A stretch of 64,000 nt of DNA from Planosporangium mesophilum (GCF_016863255.1 NZ_BOON01000005.1:186001-250000), one strand, 5' to 3'; counted from the stretch's first letter, positions 23,990 to 33,553 are shown. The notes: generated by a model from the letters alone, not told the origin. Numbers and translations: made by a program.

Positions 23990-24947
23990 CGATTCGCCCG
24001 CCTGGGGCCTGGGACTTGCCACCGTCACCGCCGAGGGGCAGGTGCTCGACACCTGGTACCCGACCGGAAAGCTGGGGTTCGGCACCCCCGACGTGGACGC
24101 GAAGGCCGGTGAGCCGCTGCCGGTGGCCGAGCTGTTCGACTCGTCGGTGGCCGAGTCCGGCCCGATCCCCGGCCTCCGTACGGCCGCCGTCCTCACCATG
24201 ATCGGCTCGCTGGCCGACCCGCCGAAGGACACCTACGACGTGTACCTTCGCCTGCACCTGCTGTCCCACCGCCTGATCAAGCCGCACCAGGCCAACCTCG
24301 ACGGCATCTTCGGGCTGCTCGCGAACGTCGCATGGACCTCGGCCGGGCCCTGCCCGCCGGACCGGGTGGACGAGCTGCAATGGGCGCTGCGGGGGCGCGG
24401 CGAGCGGCTCGCGGTGTACGGCATCGACAAGTTCCCGCGGATGGTCGACTACGTGACCCCGGGCGGCGTGCGCATCGCCGACGCCGACCGGGTACGGCTG
24501 GGCGCCCACCTCGCCAGCGGTACCACGGTCATGCACGAGGGCTTCGTCAACTTCAACGCCGGTACCCTCGGCTCCTCCATGGTCGAGGGGCGCATCTCGG
24601 CCGGGGTGGTGGTGGGTGACGGCACCGACATCGGCGGCGGCGCCTCGATCATGGGCACCCTCTCCGGCGGCGGCACAGAGGTCATCTCGCTCGGCGAGCG
24701 CTGCCTGATCGGCGCGAACGGCGGCATCGGCATCTCGCTCGGGGACGACTGCGTGGTCGAGGCCGGCACGTACGTCACCGCCGGCTCGAAGGTGAAGCTC
24801 CCGTCCGCCGAGGTCGTCAAGGCGCGCGAGCTGTCCGGCCAGAACGGCCTGCTGTTCCTGCGCAACTCGATCACGGGCGCGCTGGAGGTACGGCCGCGCA
24901 CCGGCCGGGGTATCGAGCTCAACGCCGCGCTGCACGCCAACGACTGA
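23982..24947 (+). CDS. dapD: Tetrahydrodipicolinate N-succinyltransferase
   Basis: A 321-residue actinobacterial-type DapD. The N-terminal domain leads to a left-handed beta-helix of hexapeptide repeats (about 160-290; for example [20 protein letters not shown] and [20 protein letters not shown]), the trimeric acyltransferase fold. It transfers succinate from succinyl-CoA to tetrahydrodipicolinate. The GTG at 23982 is supported by GGGAG 9 nt upstream. With dapE and dapC in this window it covers the succinylase branch from tetrahydrodipicolinate to LL-diaminopimelate. Confidence 0.94.
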   Translation: MSSDSPAWGLGLATVTAEGQVLDTWYPTGKLGFGTPDVDAKAGEPLPVAELFDSSVAESGPIPGLRTAAVLTMIGSLADPPKDTYDVYLRLHLLSHRLIKPHQANLDGIFGLLANVAWTSAGPCPPDRVDELQWALRGRGERLAVYGIDKFPRMVDYVTPGGVRIADADRVRLGAHLASGTTVMHEGFVNFNAGTLGSSMVEGRISAGVVVGDGTDIGGGASIMGTLSGGGTEVISLGERCLIGANGGIGISLGDDCVVEAGTYVTAGSKVKLPSAEVVKARELSGQNGLLFLRNSITGALEVRPRTGRGIELNAALHAND

Positions 24948-24960
24948 GGCTCGGCGACAG

Positions 24961-25371
24961 CTACGCCGGGTGGTGCTTCTCCTGGAGCCGGGCCACCGCC
25001 CAGAGGTCGGACAGGGCCACGGCCAGGTCGAGCTGCTCCGGGCACAGCCGCGCCTCGGCCGGGTCGACCGGGGGCACCGCGGTGTCCTCGCTGCCCTCGC
25101 CCATCGGCCCGCGCGGGGCGCAGCCCCACGGCAGGATGCCGCTGATCCACGGGTAGATGTAGATGTGACGGGGCGGCGGCTCGGCCGGCGGCTCGGGGTG
25201 CAGCGCGTGGAAGTCGCGGGGCGGCCGCGGCGGTTCGGCTCTGGTCACCGGGCGGGGCACGGCCGCCACGGCCGCCCGGCCCAGGCCTTCCATGAAGTCG
25301 TCCACGATGTTCCACCGGGGTACCGCGATGTCCTCCGCCGTCACCCGCGGCCGTCGTCTCGGTCTGGTCAT
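24961..25371 (-). CDS. Hypothetical protein, Pro-rich, conserved-looking
   Basis: A 136-residue soluble protein with a basic N-terminus (MTRPRRRPRVTAED), a Pro-rich centre (PPRPPRDFHALHPEPPAEPPP), a YIYPWISGILPWGC segment and an acidic/helical C-terminus ending LQEKHHPA. The ATG has a GGAGG Shine-Dalgarno 7 nt upstream, and codon use is like its neighbours, so the gene looks real. It converges on dapD with a 13-nt gap. The family is not recognised. Confidence 0.6.
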   Translation of the reverse strand: MTRPRRRPRVTAEDIAVPRWNIVDDFMEGLGRAAVAAVPRPVTRAEPPRPPRDFHALHPEPPAEPPPRHIYIYPWISGILPWGCAPRGPMGEGSEDTAVPPVDPAEARLCPEQLDLAVALSDLWAVARLQEKHHPA

Positions 25372-25491
25372 CGCCGCCTCCAGTGGTGCGTCGCCAGCCC
25401 GGTATTACCCGAGGTTACGCCTGGTATGCCGCAGGGCCGCCGGCCGGTTTCACCGATAGCCGCGCGAGGCGGACGGCGCGGGCGGGTACCG

Positions 25492-25497
25492 TAACCT
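25492..25497 (+). promoter_or_regulatory. -10 element of leaderless tyrA
   Basis: TAACCT ends 6 nt before the ATG at 25504 and no Shine-Dalgarno is present. Confidence 0.6.
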
Positions 25498-25503
25498 ACT
25501 CGC

Positions 25504-26529
25504 ATGGTGGATAAGCACCCGGCGGAGCTGCGGGTGGCGGTGCTGGGCACCGGACTGATCGGCGGCTCGGTCCTGCTCCGGCTGCGGCAACAGGGCTTCG
25601 ACGTCGCCGGCTGGGACCCGGACCCGCGTGCCTTGTCTTACGCCCGCACGCACGACATCGCGTTCTTCGAGCACCTCGCCGACGCCGTCGCCGACCGGGA
25701 CGTGGTGTTCCTCGGCGGCCCCCTGTCCACCCTGCCCGACACCCTGGCCGAGGTCGTCAAGCACACCGACCCCACCTGCGTCATCACCGACGTGGGGAGC
25801 GTCAAGGCGCCGATCGCCCGGTACACCCGGGAGAACGGGTGGTCGCACCGGTTCGTACCCGGTCACCCGATGGCCGGCAGCGAGCACTCCGGGCTGGGCT
25901 CCGCGAACCCGGTGCTCTTCAACGACGCGGCCTGGGTGCTGTGCACCGAACCGGACACACCACTGGAGCCGTTCCGCCTGCTCACAGCCCTGATCACGAC
26001 CGCGCTCCAGGCGCGGGTCGTACCCCTGGAGCCGTCGCCGCACGACGCGGTCGTCGCGCTCTCCTCGCACATCCCGCACCTGCTGGCCGGCAGCCTGGCC
26101 GGCTCCGTCGCCCGCTCGCAGGTGCGGCAGGGCGTACTGAGCCTGGCCGCGGGGAGCTTCCGGGACGGTACCCGGGTGGCGGGCACGCCGAGCGCCCGTA
26201 CCGTCGACATGCTGGTGCACAACCGGGAGGCGATCACCCGGAGCGTCACCCTGGTCCAGAGGTTCCTCGCCGAACTCGTCGACGCCCTCGAACGGACCGA
26301 CGTCGCGGCCCTCACCTCGGCCTTCGAGGAGGGCCGCGGGCTGCGCCTGGCGTTGGGGGACCCGACGACACGGACGATCACCGAGCGGTTCCCCGTCGAG
26401 GGCGACCCGGCGGCCGAGTTCGACTTCCTGGTGCGGCTGGGCGCCGAGGGCGGCCACCTCACCTCGTGCGTGGTGGAGGACTCGACGGTGGTCTACACCG
26501 CGTGCCGACCTACTTCGCCAGGCGGGTGA
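25504..26529 (+). CDS. tyrA: Prephenate dehydrogenase
   Basis: A 341-residue TyrA: the N-terminal Rossmann domain has GTGLIGG (15-21), followed by the catalytic region GHPMAGSEHSGL (near 121-132) and VVALSSHIPHLLA, where the conserved His residues act. It oxidatively decarboxylates prephenate to 4-hydroxyphenylpyruvate for tyrosine synthesis. No ACT domain is obvious at the C-terminus. The ATG is leaderless by position. The last 20 nt overlap the 3' end of dapC on the other strand. Confidence 0.92.
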   Translation: MVDKHPAELRVAVLGTGLIGGSVLLRLRQQGFDVAGWDPDPRALSYARTHDIAFFEHLADAVADRDVVFLGGPLSTLPDTLAEVVKHTDPTCVITDVGSVKAPIARYTRENGWSHRFVPGHPMAGSEHSGLGSANPVLFNDAAWVLCTEPDTPLEPFRLLTALITTALQARVVPLEPSPHDAVVALSSHIPHLLAGSLAGSVARSQVRQGVLSLAAGSFRDGTRVAGTPSARTVDMLVHNREAITRSVTLVQRFLAELVDALERTDVAALTSAFEEGRGLRLALGDPTTRTITERFPVEGDPAAEFDFLVRLGAEGGHLTSCVVEDSTVVYTACRPTSPGG

Positions 26530-27661
26530 CCGCCGCGTCGACGCGCTCGTCGGACGCGGTGAGCGCGACCCGGACGTACCGGGAACCGGCCGGCCCGTAG
26601 AAGTCGCCGGGCGCCACGAGGATGCCGCGCTCCGCGAGCCAGTCCACGGTGGCCCAGCCGTCCTCGCCGCGGGTGCACCACAGGTACAGCCCCGCCTCCG
26701 AGTGTTCGATCGTGAACCCGGCGGCGGTCAGCGCCTCCCGGAGCAGCTCACGGCGGCGCCGGTACCGTTCCCGCTGCTCCTCGGCGTGCGCCTCGTCACC
26801 GAGCGCGGCGATCATGGCCGCCTGCACCGGCGCGGGCACGATCATGCCCGCGTGCTTGCGGACCGCCAGCAGCTCACGGACCAGGGCCGGGTCCCCCGCC
26901 ACGAAACCCGCCCGGTAGCCGGCCAGGTTCGAGCGCTTGGACAGCGAGTGCACGGCCAGCACGCCGGACAGGTCCCCGTCGCACACCGAGAGGATCGAGA
27001 CCGGCGAGGAGTCCCACGGCAGCGGCAGGTAGCACTCGTCGCTGGCCACCACGGCGCCGCGCTCGCGCGCCCAGTCGACCACCTTGCGCAGGTGCTCGGG
27101 GGGCAGCACCTTGCCCGTCGGGTTGGCCGGCGAGTTGACCCAGACCAGCTTCACCGGGGCCGGCCCCACCGACAGCAGCGAGTCCGAGCGCACCACGGTC
27201 GCGCCGGCGAGCCTGGCGCCGACCTCGTACGTCGGGTAGCACACCGACGGGATCACCACCACGTCGCCGGGGCCGAGGCCCAGCAGCGTCGGCAGCCAGG
27301 CCACGAACTCCTTGGAGCCGATCGTCGGCAGTACCTCGAACCCGTCGGCTACCCCGCACGAGCGCGACACCCAGTCGGAGATCGCGGCCCGCAGCTGCGG
27401 CGAGCCGGCGGTCAACGGATAGCCGGGGGCGTCCGAGGCCTCCGCCAGCGCCGCGCGTACCAGCGGCGGCACCGGATCGACCGGGGTACCCATGGAAAGG
27501 TCGACCAGCCCGTCGGGGTGCGCGGCAGCCCGCGCCTTGGCGGGCGCCAACCGGTCCCACGGGAAGTCGGGCAGCCGGGCGGACAGGCCCGCGGGGCGCT
27601 CCGGGGCAGCCCACGGGCCGGACCGTTCCTGCGAGCGGTCCGGCCCGGTTGGCCTCGACAT
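26510..27661 (-). CDS. dapC: N-succinyldiaminopimelate aminotransferase
   Basis: A 383-residue class I/II PLP aminotransferase. The PLP lysine is in HSLSKRSNLAGYRAGF (near 239), with NSPANPTGKV and ASDECYLPL upstream and the carboxylate-binding YVRVALT Arg near the C-terminus. Its place directly behind a 7Fe ferredoxin matches mycobacterial fdxC-Rv1178, and closeness to dapD/dapE supports DapC. The gene starts at ATG 27661, 5 nt after the ferredoxin stop. Its end overlaps tyrA by 20 nt. Confidence 0.9.
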   Translation of the reverse strand: MSRPTGPDRSQERSGPWAAPERPAGLSARLPDFPWDRLAPAKARAAAHPDGLVDLSMGTPVDPVPPLVRAALAEASDAPGYPLTAGSPQLRAAISDWVSRSCGVADGFEVLPTIGSKEFVAWLPTLLGLGPGDVVVIPSVCYPTYEVGARLAGATVVRSDSLLSVGPAPVKLVWVNSPANPTGKVLPPEHLRKVVDWARERGAVVASDECYLPLPWDSSPVSILSVCDGDLSGVLAVHSLSKRSNLAGYRAGFVAGDPALVRELLAVRKHAGMIVPAPVQAAMIAALGDEAHAEEQRERYRRRRELLREALTAAGFTIEHSEAGLYLWCTRGEDGWATVDWLAERGILVAPGDFYGPAGSRYVRVALTASDERVDAAVTRLAK

Positions 27662-27666
27662 CGTCG

Positions 27667-27993
27667 TCAGTGCTCGGTCGCCCGCGGCGGCTGGGCCGCG
27701 ACGAAGGAAGCGTCCTTCTCGATCTTGCCGACCTTGGACGCGCCACCGGGAGAGCCGAGGTCCTCGAAGAACTCGTAGTTCGCTCCGGTGTAGTCCTTCC
27801 ACTGCTCCGGCACGTCGTCCTCGTAGAAGATGGCCTCCACCGGGCAGACGGGCTCACACGCTCCGCAGTCGACGCACTCGTCCGGGTGGATGTAGAGCAT
27901 CCGGTTGCCCTCGTAGATGCAGTCGACGGGGCACTCCTCGATGCACGCCTTGTCGAGCAGGTCGACGCACGGCTCGGCGATGATGTAGGTCAC
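27667..27993 (-). CDS. fdxA: 7Fe ferredoxin (3Fe-4S/4Fe-4S)
   Basis: A 108-residue ferredoxin. The first cluster region CVDLLDKACIEECPVDC and the second CVDCGACEPVCP give the spacing of 7Fe ferredoxins (FdxA/FdxC type), and the C-terminal extension (DYTGANYEFFEDLGSPGG) is typical of the actinobacterial form. It is an electron carrier for P450s and other enzymes. The GTG at 27993 follows GAGGGACGAGCC. It is the first gene of the fdxA-dapC operon. Confidence 0.93.
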   Translation of the reverse strand: MTYIIAEPCVDLLDKACIEECPVDCIYEGNRMLYIHPDECVDCGACEPVCPVEAIFYEDDVPEQWKDYTGANYEFFEDLGSPGGASKVGKIEKDASFVAAQPPRATEH

Positions 27994-28046
27994 GGCTCGT
28001 CCCTCCACTGAACTCGCCGCACCGGCACCCGGTCGCGGCGCGTACG

Positions 28047-28056
28047 AGCCTAGTAT
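28047..28056. promoter_or_regulatory. Overlapping divergent -10 elements (fdxA / GNAT)
   Basis: AGCCTAGTAT reads as TAGTAT (28051-28056) for the plus-strand GNAT gene and as TAGGCT (28047-28052) for the minus-strand fdxA-dapC operon. The two -10 hexamers share the TA step, which would make this a bidirectional promoter. Confidence 0.45.
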
Positions 28057-28078
28057 CCCGCCCGGGAGGTGGTCGAAC

Positions 28079-29026
28079 GTGCTGGGGCCACATGATGTCG
28101 GGCACCGGGTCGTGGTGCGTCGCCGGGCCGGTTTTCGTGCCGAACGCCAGGTTTTCTCCGACGTTCTCGGCGAACTAGTTGATCTCACCGAGACCGATCT
28201 CACAGTCCGTACCGTGGAACGGCTCATCCGGGTGCCGCGCGGTGAGATCACCCACGCGAAGCGGGTACCGGACCGGCGGCGGCCGAGCGCCACGGAGGCG
28301 CTCGAACGGGTCGCGGCGGCCGGCTGGCCCGCGCCGGAGCAGGCGCAACTGGGCGAGTGGCTGCTGCGGGCCGGTGGCGGCTGGACCGCCCGCGCCAACT
28401 CCGCCCTCCCGATCGGCGACCCCGGCCGTACGCTGCACGACGCCGTGGACGCCGTGGAGGCGTGGTACCGCGCCCGGGGCCTGCCACCCAAGATCACCGT
28501 TGCGGAGCCGGTCGGCGGCCGGGTCACCGCCGAGATCACCCGGCGCGGCTGGCGGCCGGCGCCGCCGACGCTGGTACAGACCGCCGCGCTGCCCGACGTG
28601 GTCGCTTCAACGAGCGCGGCTGACGACGTGCGGCTCGACACCACTCCCCCGCCCGGCTGGTTCACCGCGGTCGCCGGGCACAAGGGGTCGCTGCCGGAGA
28701 CCGCGCGCGGCATCCTCACCGGCGTGCCGGTGGCCCGCTACGCCGGGATGTACACCGCCGACGGCGAGCCGGTCGCGGTCGGCCGGGGCGTGATCGCGGG
28801 CGGACCCTGGCTGGGCATCTCGCTGGTCTCCGTCGACCCCGCGTACCGGCGTCGCGGGCTGGGCCGGGCGGTCGTCGGCACGCTCGCCCGGTGGGCCGTC
28901 GCGGCCGGGGCGACGTACGCGTACCTGCAGGTCGAGGAGCACAACGAGGCGGCGGTGGCGATGTACGCCGGACTCGGCTTCAGCGCCCACCACGCGTACG
29001 CGACCTGGACCGCGCCCGCCCCGTGA
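28079..29026 (+). CDS. GNAT family N-acetyltransferase
   Basis: A 315-residue protein. Residues 1-70 form a small basic beta-rich domain. The C-terminal GNAT domain has the acetyl-CoA loop in VDPAYRRRGLGRAVVG (RRRGLG near 261) and the late motif AYLQVEEHNEAAVAMYAGLG, ending GFSAHHAYATWTA. The substrate is unknown; a C-terminal GNAT after a divergent half is common in mycobacteria. The GTG has GGGAGG 9 nt upstream and a -10 (TAGTAT) about 25 nt upstream. It is divergent from fdxA. Confidence 0.85.
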   Translation: MLGPHDVGHRVVVRRRAGFRAERQVFSDVLGELVDLTETDLTVRTVERLIRVPRGEITHAKRVPDRRRPSATEALERVAAAGWPAPEQAQLGEWLLRAGGGWTARANSALPIGDPGRTLHDAVDAVEAWYRARGLPPKITVAEPVGGRVTAEITRRGWRPAPPTLVQTAALPDVVASTSAADDVRLDTTPPPGWFTAVAGHKGSLPETARGILTGVPVARYAGMYTADGEPVAVGRGVIAGGPWLGISLVSVDPAYRRRGLGRAVVGTLARWAVAAGATYAYLQVEEHNEAAVAMYAGLGFSAHHAYATWTAPAP

Positions 29027-29036
29027 CCCCGCGAAA

Positions 29037-29498
29037 TTACCGGCGCACGACCCGGCGGGGCTTGGACCGCAACTGATCGGCGTACCGCTTCCAGGACTGC
29101 GACTTGTAGTCCTGCCCCAGCGCCATCACCACGAGCACGCCGAATACCGCGCCGCCGGCCGCCAGCACCAGGAAGTACAGGATCTGGTTGATGAAGAAGT
29201 CGACGCCGTCCTTGAGCGGGGTCGTACCCACCAGCAGCGGACCGAGCAGCACCGACAGCAGACAGGCCGCGAGCGCGGCGGGCGCCAGGTCGCCGACCAC
29301 CCGCGACATCGGGTACCGGCGGGCCCACCAGAACGCCGCGCCGGCCATCACGACGGCGACCGTGATCAGCGCGACCACGCCGATCCGCGTGGTGAACCGG
29401 TCACCGGAGCCGGTGAGCTTGACCACCCACCGGGCGACGACGTTCGTCGCGAAGATCTCGCCGCCGAGAATCCCGACCGGCAACCACCGTTGCTTCAC
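29037..29498 (-). CDS. Small integral membrane protein
   Basis: A 153-residue protein with at least three hydrophobic helices (about 42-63 VVALITVAVVMAGAAFWWA, 72-92, 106-132) and a basic C-terminus (QLRSKPRRVVRR). The GTG at 29498 is fixed by a GGGAGG Shine-Dalgarno 6 nt upstream; the frame stays open for 28 more codons, but that part contains palindromes and a likely promoter. No family is recognised. It is convergent with the GNAT gene. Confidence 0.65.
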   Translation of the reverse strand: MKQRWLPVGILGGEIFATNVVARWVVKLTGSGDRFTTRIGVVALITVAVVMAGAAFWWARRYPMSRVVGDLAPAALAACLLSVLLGPLLVGTTPLKDGVDFFINQILYFLVLAAGGAVFGVLVVMALGQDYKSQSWKRYADQLRSKPRRVVRR

Positions 29499-29519
29499 CG
29501 ATGCCTCCCGTGCCCGTAT

Positions 29520-29577
29520 GCCGTAGCGATACGGCAGCCACTTTTCCGCAGCATCTAATACCGGACGGTCACCGTCC
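29520..29577. promoter_or_regulatory. Promoter region with two palindromes upstream of the membrane protein
   Basis: GCCGTA/TACGGC (29520-29535, 4-nt loop) and GGACGGT-C-ACCGTCC (29563-29577) flank a less GC-rich patch with a TATTAG-like -10 on the minus strand. The second could be an operator. No gene is supported between 29499 and 29605. Confidence 0.35.
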
Positions 29578-29605
29578 AGCACAAGAACCTGTGAGTATCC
29601 CGTGA

Positions 29606-30061
29606 CTAGGCTGGACGCCGCAGCGACCGCATGGTCAGCCAGTAGGCCGTCACGGCGAAGCTCACCGGGCCGGCGAGCATGGTCACCAGGGCGACCCAGT
29701 TGTTGGCGGTCAGGATCGCGTCACCCTCGGCGCGTTTGCTGGCGGCGAGCACGATCGGCACCGTCCAGGCGGCGAACGGGGCCAGCACGGCGAGGGGCTT
29801 GCCGGTCACCGAGTGCGTGAACCAGGCCAGCGCGGCGTTGCCCGCGATCGCGAGGAGCAGCGCCACCGGCACCCGGACGGAGTGCGCGTGCCCGCCGCTG
29901 CTCCAGTGCAGGGCCAGCGGGGTCAGGAACGCCTCCCAGACCGCCGAGACGAAGGCGAGCGCCGTCGCGACCAGAGCGCCGACCCAGGCCAGCCAGGCCG
30001 GGCCGGGACCCGCAGGCGGAGCCGGAGCGGTCTCGACGGGCAGCCCGGTGTTCATGATCAC
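29606..30061 (-). CDS. Four-helix integral membrane protein downstream of mshB
   Basis: A 151-residue protein with four predicted membrane helices (about 24-50, 66-87, 91-110, 122-146). The start is GTG 30061, which overlaps the mshB stop as GTGA; an ATG at 30055 is equally possible. It is co-transcribed with mshB and conserved by position in related genera to my knowledge. Function is unknown. Confidence 0.65.
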   Translation of the reverse strand: MIMNTGLPVETAPAPPAGPGPAWLAWVGALVATALAFVSAVWEAFLTPLALHWSSGGHAHSVRVPVALLLAIAGNAALAWFTHSVTGKPLAVLAPFAAWTVPIVLAASKRAEGDAILTANNWVALVTMLAGPVSFAVTAYWLTMRSLRRPA

Positions 30062-30960
30062 GCCGATGCTGCCGCGGCAGGCGTCGCGCCGGCGGACGCC
30101 GTGTCCAGGCCGGCGAACAGGTCGTCCTCCCAGCCGTACTCGCCGCTGCCGGACCCCTTCTCCCCCACCGCCAGCCGGTAGTGCTCCACCCCCAGGGCCC
30201 CGCTGCCGAAGTTGCCGGCGATGGCGAACAGCCAGGACGTCGGCGGGATCTGGGTGGCGTGGGCCTCGATCGCGGCGAGCTTCGCGTCGGCGTGCTTCTG
30301 CCCGTCCACGCAGGCGGCGATCTCGGATTCGGGGCTGCCGAACGGCAGGTCGTCGGCGTTGGAGACGCCGCCGAACGGGTTGTCACTGGACTCGGCGAAC
30401 TGCGCCATCCCGGCGGCGAGGACGCTGCGCGGCACGGCGGTCCAGTACACCTTGCGCGGCGCGAGATCACCTGCCATTTCGACCGCCCGCATCGCGACCC
30501 GGTGCGCCTGGATGTGGTCCGGGTGGCCGTAGAAGCCGTTGGGGTCGTACGTGACCAGCACCTGCGGGCGCACCTCGCGGATGATCTCGAGCAGCAGGCC
30601 GGCCGCCTCGTCGAGATCGGCGCCCCAGAACGCGCGGGGGTGGTCGTTGGTGGGCAGGCCCATCATCCCGGAGTCCCGGAACCGGCCCGCGCCGCCGAGG
30701 AACCGGTGGTCGGTCACGCCGAGGGCCCGGCAGGCGGCGTCCAGCTCCGCGATCCGGTACCCGCCGAGCTGGTCGGCCTGGTCGGCGGCGAGCCCGGACA
30801 GTGCCGGCACGTGGATCTCGCCCTCCTCGCCCAGGGTGCAGGTGACGAGCGTGACGTGCGCCCCGGCCGCGGCGTAGTGGGCCATCGTCGCCCCGGTACC
30901 GATCGTCTCGTCGTCGGGGTGGGCGTGCACGAACATGATCCGCCGATCAGGGATGCTCAC
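30058..30960 (-). CDS. mshB: GlcNAc-Ins deacetylase, mycothiol biosynthesis
   Basis: A 300-residue LmbE-type zinc deacetylase. The AHPDDE motif is at 13-18 (zinc ligands H14 and D17, catalytic D16), and the third ligand is in [11 protein letters not shown]. It removes acetate from GlcNAc-inositol, the second step to mycothiol, the thiol used by mycoredoxin at 9458 and the MDMPI-like protein at 52193. The GTG at 30960 lies 7 nt after TACAGT and lacks a Shine-Dalgarno. It is divergent from the S9 peptidase with 47 nt between starts. Confidence 0.93.
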   Translation of the reverse strand: MSIPDRRIMFVHAHPDDETIGTGATMAHYAAAGAHVTLVTCTLGEEGEIHVPALSGLAADQADQLGGYRIAELDAACRALGVTDHRFLGGAGRFRDSGMMGLPTNDHPRAFWGADLDEAAGLLLEIIREVRPQVLVTYDPNGFYGHPDHIQAHRVAMRAVEMAGDLAPRKVYWTAVPRSVLAAGMAQFAESSDNPFGGVSNADDLPFGSPESEIAACVDGQKHADAKLAAIEAHATQIPPTSWLFAIAGNFGSGALGVEHYRLAVGEKGSGSGEYGWEDDLFAGLDTASAGATPAAAASA

Positions 30961-30967
30961 GCAGGCA

Positions 30968-30973
30968 ACTGTA
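30968..30973 (-). promoter_or_regulatory. -10 element of leaderless mshB
   Basis: TACAGT on the minus strand ends 7 nt before the GTG at 30960. Confidence 0.5.
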
Positions 30974-31007
30974 CGCACCCCCGGGCGCACAGGGACGCGC
31001 CAATGGC

Positions 31008-33152
31008 ATGACAAGGCACGGCCCGCCGAGAGAACATTTCCAGGTGGATTATCCGGAGCTGGCCGCACGTACCCGTCGATTTTCTCTGGGCGCCCCCCGA
31101 GCGGTGACCGTCACCGCGGACGGTGCCCACGTCCTGTTCCTGCGCTCCTCCGGCCCGGAAGACCCGGCCGACAAGCTGTGGGTGTTCGACGTCGCCGGCG
31201 GGCAGGAGCGCCTGGTGGCGGACCCGGCGCAGCTGCTGTCCGGCGCCGACGACCTGCCGGCGGCCGAGCGCGCGCTGCGCGAGCGGCTGCGGCTGTCGGC
31301 CGCCGGCATCGGCTCGTACACGCTCACCCCGAACGGGGCGGGCGTGCTGTTCACCCTCGGCGGCCGCCTGTTCCGCGCCGACGTGCGGACGGGCGAGGTC
31401 GCGGAGGTTCCATCCGCCGGCTCCGTCGTCGACCCCCGGCCCGACCCGACCGGACAGCGGATCGGGTACGTCTCCGCAGGCGCCCTGCACGTGATCGACC
31501 CCGACGGCAACGACCACGTCCTCGCCGCCGAGGACGGCGTCACCTGGGGGCTGGCCGAGTTCATCGCGGCCGAGGAGTTCCACCGCTTCCGCGGGTACTG
31601 GTGGTCACGGGACGGCCGGTCGGTGCTGGCCGCGCGGGTCGACGAGTCCCGGGTACCGCGCTGGCACCTGCACGACCCCGCCAATCCCGACCAGGCGCCG
31701 ACCACCGTCGCGTACCCGCACGCGGGCGGCCCGAACGCCGAGGTCACCCTGCACCTGCTCGACCTGGACGGCGGCTGGGTCGACGTGCACTGGGACCGGG
31801 AGACCTACCCGTACCTGGTCTCGGTGTCGTGGAGCGAGGCCGGCGGGCCGCTGATCACGGTGCTGCGCCGGCTCCAGCAGCACGGCCTGGTGCTGTCGGT
31901 CAATCCCCGTACCGGCGAGACGCAGGTCCACGCCGAGCTGGCCGACCCGCGCTGGGTCGAGCCGGTGCCGGGCACCCCGGCGTACCTGCCCGACGGCCGG
32001 GTACTCGTCGGCGGCGAGCTGGCCCACGACGGGTACGACGCCCGCTGCCTGTTCGCCGACGGCAGCCTGCTCACCCCGCCCACGCTGTACGTACGGCGGG
32101 TCAGCGGCCGGTTCGACGGCGACCTGATCGTCGAGGCGACCGACGGCGAGCCCAGCGAGCAGCACATCTACCGGGTACGCGTGGCGGCGGCCGGTACCGG
32201 CGTCGAGGCGCGGCGGATCACCACGGCGGCGGGGTGGCACATCGCGTACGCCGCGAAGGACACCCTGGTCATCGGCGAGCTGTCGCTGGAGCACGCCGGC
32301 ACCCGGTACCGCGTGTTCCGCGGCGACGAGCCGGTCGGTGAGCTGACGTCGCTGGCGGCGAGCCCCCCGTACGCGCCCCGCCCGGTCCTGCAGCGGGTCA
32401 CCGACCGCCGCTTACCGACGGGGGTGCTGTACCCGCGCAACCACGTCACCGGCCGCAAGCTGCCGGTCCTGGTCGACATCTACGGCGGGCCGGGCCACCA
32501 GGAGGTGCTGTCGGTGCGCTCGCGCTGGGTCGAACGGCAGTGGTGGGCGGACGCCGGCTTCGCGGTGGTCGTCATCGACAACCGGGGTACCCCCGGCGTG
32601 TCGCCCAGCTTCGACAAGGCGATCCACCGGCGCTTCGCCGACGTGGTCCTGACCGACCAGGTGGACGCGCTCGCCGCGCTGGCCGAGAAGCACACCGACC
32701 TGGACCTGTCCCGCGTCGCGATCCGCGGCTGGTCGTTCGGCGGGTACCTGTCGGCGCTCGCCGTGCTGCGCCGGCCGGACGTCTACCACTGCGCGGTGGC
32801 CGGCGCCCCGGTCACCGACTGGGCCCTCTACGACACCGCATACACCGAGCGGTACCTGGGTCTGCCGGACGACGGCAGCGACGTGTACGCGCACAACTCG
32901 CTGGTCGAGATCGCCGGCGAGCCGCCGGCGGGTCCGGACGACGCGCGGCCGATCATGCTCATCCACGGCATGGTCGACGACAACGTGGTCGCGGCGCACA
33001 CGCTGCGGCTGTCGGCGGCGTTGCTGACCTCGGGCCGGCCGCACTCCATGATCCCGCTGACCGGCGCCACCCACATGGCGGCGGGCGGGCTGAGCGAGCG
33101 GCTGCTGCGCCTGGAGCTGGACTTCATCCGCCGCTCACTGCCGTCGGCTTGA
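31008..33152 (+). CDS. S9 family prolyl oligopeptidase / DPP-IV-like serine peptidase
   Basis: A 714-residue two-domain peptidase: an N-terminal beta-propeller (about 20-430) and a C-terminal alpha/beta hydrolase. The catalytic triad is Ser576 in [10 protein letters not shown], an Asp in MVDDN (D657 or D658) and His689 in GATHM. The order and spacing match the DPP-IV subgroup, which removes N-terminal dipeptides. There is no signal peptide, so it is probably cytoplasmic. The ATG at 31008 is the first in-frame start; an ATG 5 nt earlier stops at once. Confidence 0.9.
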   Translation: MTRHGPPREHFQVDYPELAARTRRFSLGAPRAVTVTADGAHVLFLRSSGPEDPADKLWVFDVAGGQERLVADPAQLLSGADDLPAAERALRERLRLSAAGIGSYTLTPNGAGVLFTLGGRLFRADVRTGEVAEVPSAGSVVDPRPDPTGQRIGYVSAGALHVIDPDGNDHVLAAEDGVTWGLAEFIAAEEFHRFRGYWWSRDGRSVLAARVDESRVPRWHLHDPANPDQAPTTVAYPHAGGPNAEVTLHLLDLDGGWVDVHWDRETYPYLVSVSWSEAGGPLITVLRRLQQHGLVLSVNPRTGETQVHAELADPRWVEPVPGTPAYLPDGRVLVGGELAHDGYDARCLFADGSLLTPPTLYVRRVSGRFDGDLIVEATDGEPSEQHIYRVRVAAAGTGVEARRITTAAGWHIAYAAKDTLVIGELSLEHAGTRYRVFRGDEPVGELTSLAASPPYAPRPVLQRVTDRRLPTGVLYPRNHVTGRKLPVLVDIYGGPGHQEVLSVRSRWVERQWWADAGFAVVVIDNRGTPGVSPSFDKAIHRRFADVVLTDQVDALAALAEKHTDLDLSRVAIRGWSFGGYLSALAVLRRPDVYHCAVAGAPVTDWALYDTAYTERYLGLPDDGSDVYAHNSLVEIAGEPPAGPDDARPIMLIHGMVDDNVVAAHTLRLSAALLTSGRPHSMIPLTGATHMAAGGLSERLLRLELDFIRRSLPSA

Positions 33153-33166
33153 TCCACAAAACTCCC

Positions 33167-33209
33167 CCGGAGTTGTGGTCCCGGCGGGATTCCGGGACCA
33201 CAACTCCGG
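33167..33209. terminator. 18-bp perfect inverted repeat in front of the pterin dehydratase gene
   Basis: Arms 33167-33184 and 33192-33209 with a 7-nt loop, 15 nt past the S9 stop and 17 nt before the next ATG. It likely terminates the S9 transcript. Because it sits in the leader of the next gene and its right arm ends in the GGAG at 33208-33211, it could also affect translation there. Confidence 0.6.
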
Positions 33210-33225
33210 AGAAGTTGGAACAATC

Positions 33226-33531
33226 ATGGGTATGGCAGCCCTGCTCTCCCCAGACGAAGTCGCCGGCGCACTGGCCGAACTGGATGGCTGGTCCGGCGAT
33301 ACCCGCGAGATCAGACGTACCCTCGACGCCCCCAGCTTCCCCGCGGCGATCCGGCTGGTCGTCGAGGTCGCGAAGGTCGCGGAGGACGCCGACCACCACC
33401 CGGACATCGACATCCGGTGGCGAACCGTGACGTTCGCCCTGAGTACCCACTCGGAGGGCGGCGTGACGGCCAAGGACACCGCGCTGGCCCGCCGGATCGA
33501 CGAGCTGGCCGAGGCGCACGCCTCTTCGTGA
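33226..33531 (+). CDS. 4a-hydroxytetrahydrobiopterin (pterin-4a-carbinolamine) dehydratase
   Basis: A 101-residue PCD/DCoH protein with the catalytic DHHPD motif (EDADHHPDIDIRW, near residue 55) and the family frame L..LDGW...RTLDAPSF. It dehydrates the carbinolamine made by aromatic amino acid hydroxylases; in bacteria without these it may serve folate metabolism. The ATG at 33226 is preceded by a weak GGAA and a nearer palindrome. A divergent paralogue without the catalytic motif lies at 41841. Confidence 0.9.
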   Translation: MGMAALLSPDEVAGALAELDGWSGDTREIRRTLDAPSFPAAIRLVVEVAKVAEDADHHPDIDIRWRTVTFALSTHSEGGVTAKDTALARRIDELAEAHASS

Positions 33532-33553
33532 CCCCGAGGTGAAAGGGGACCGG

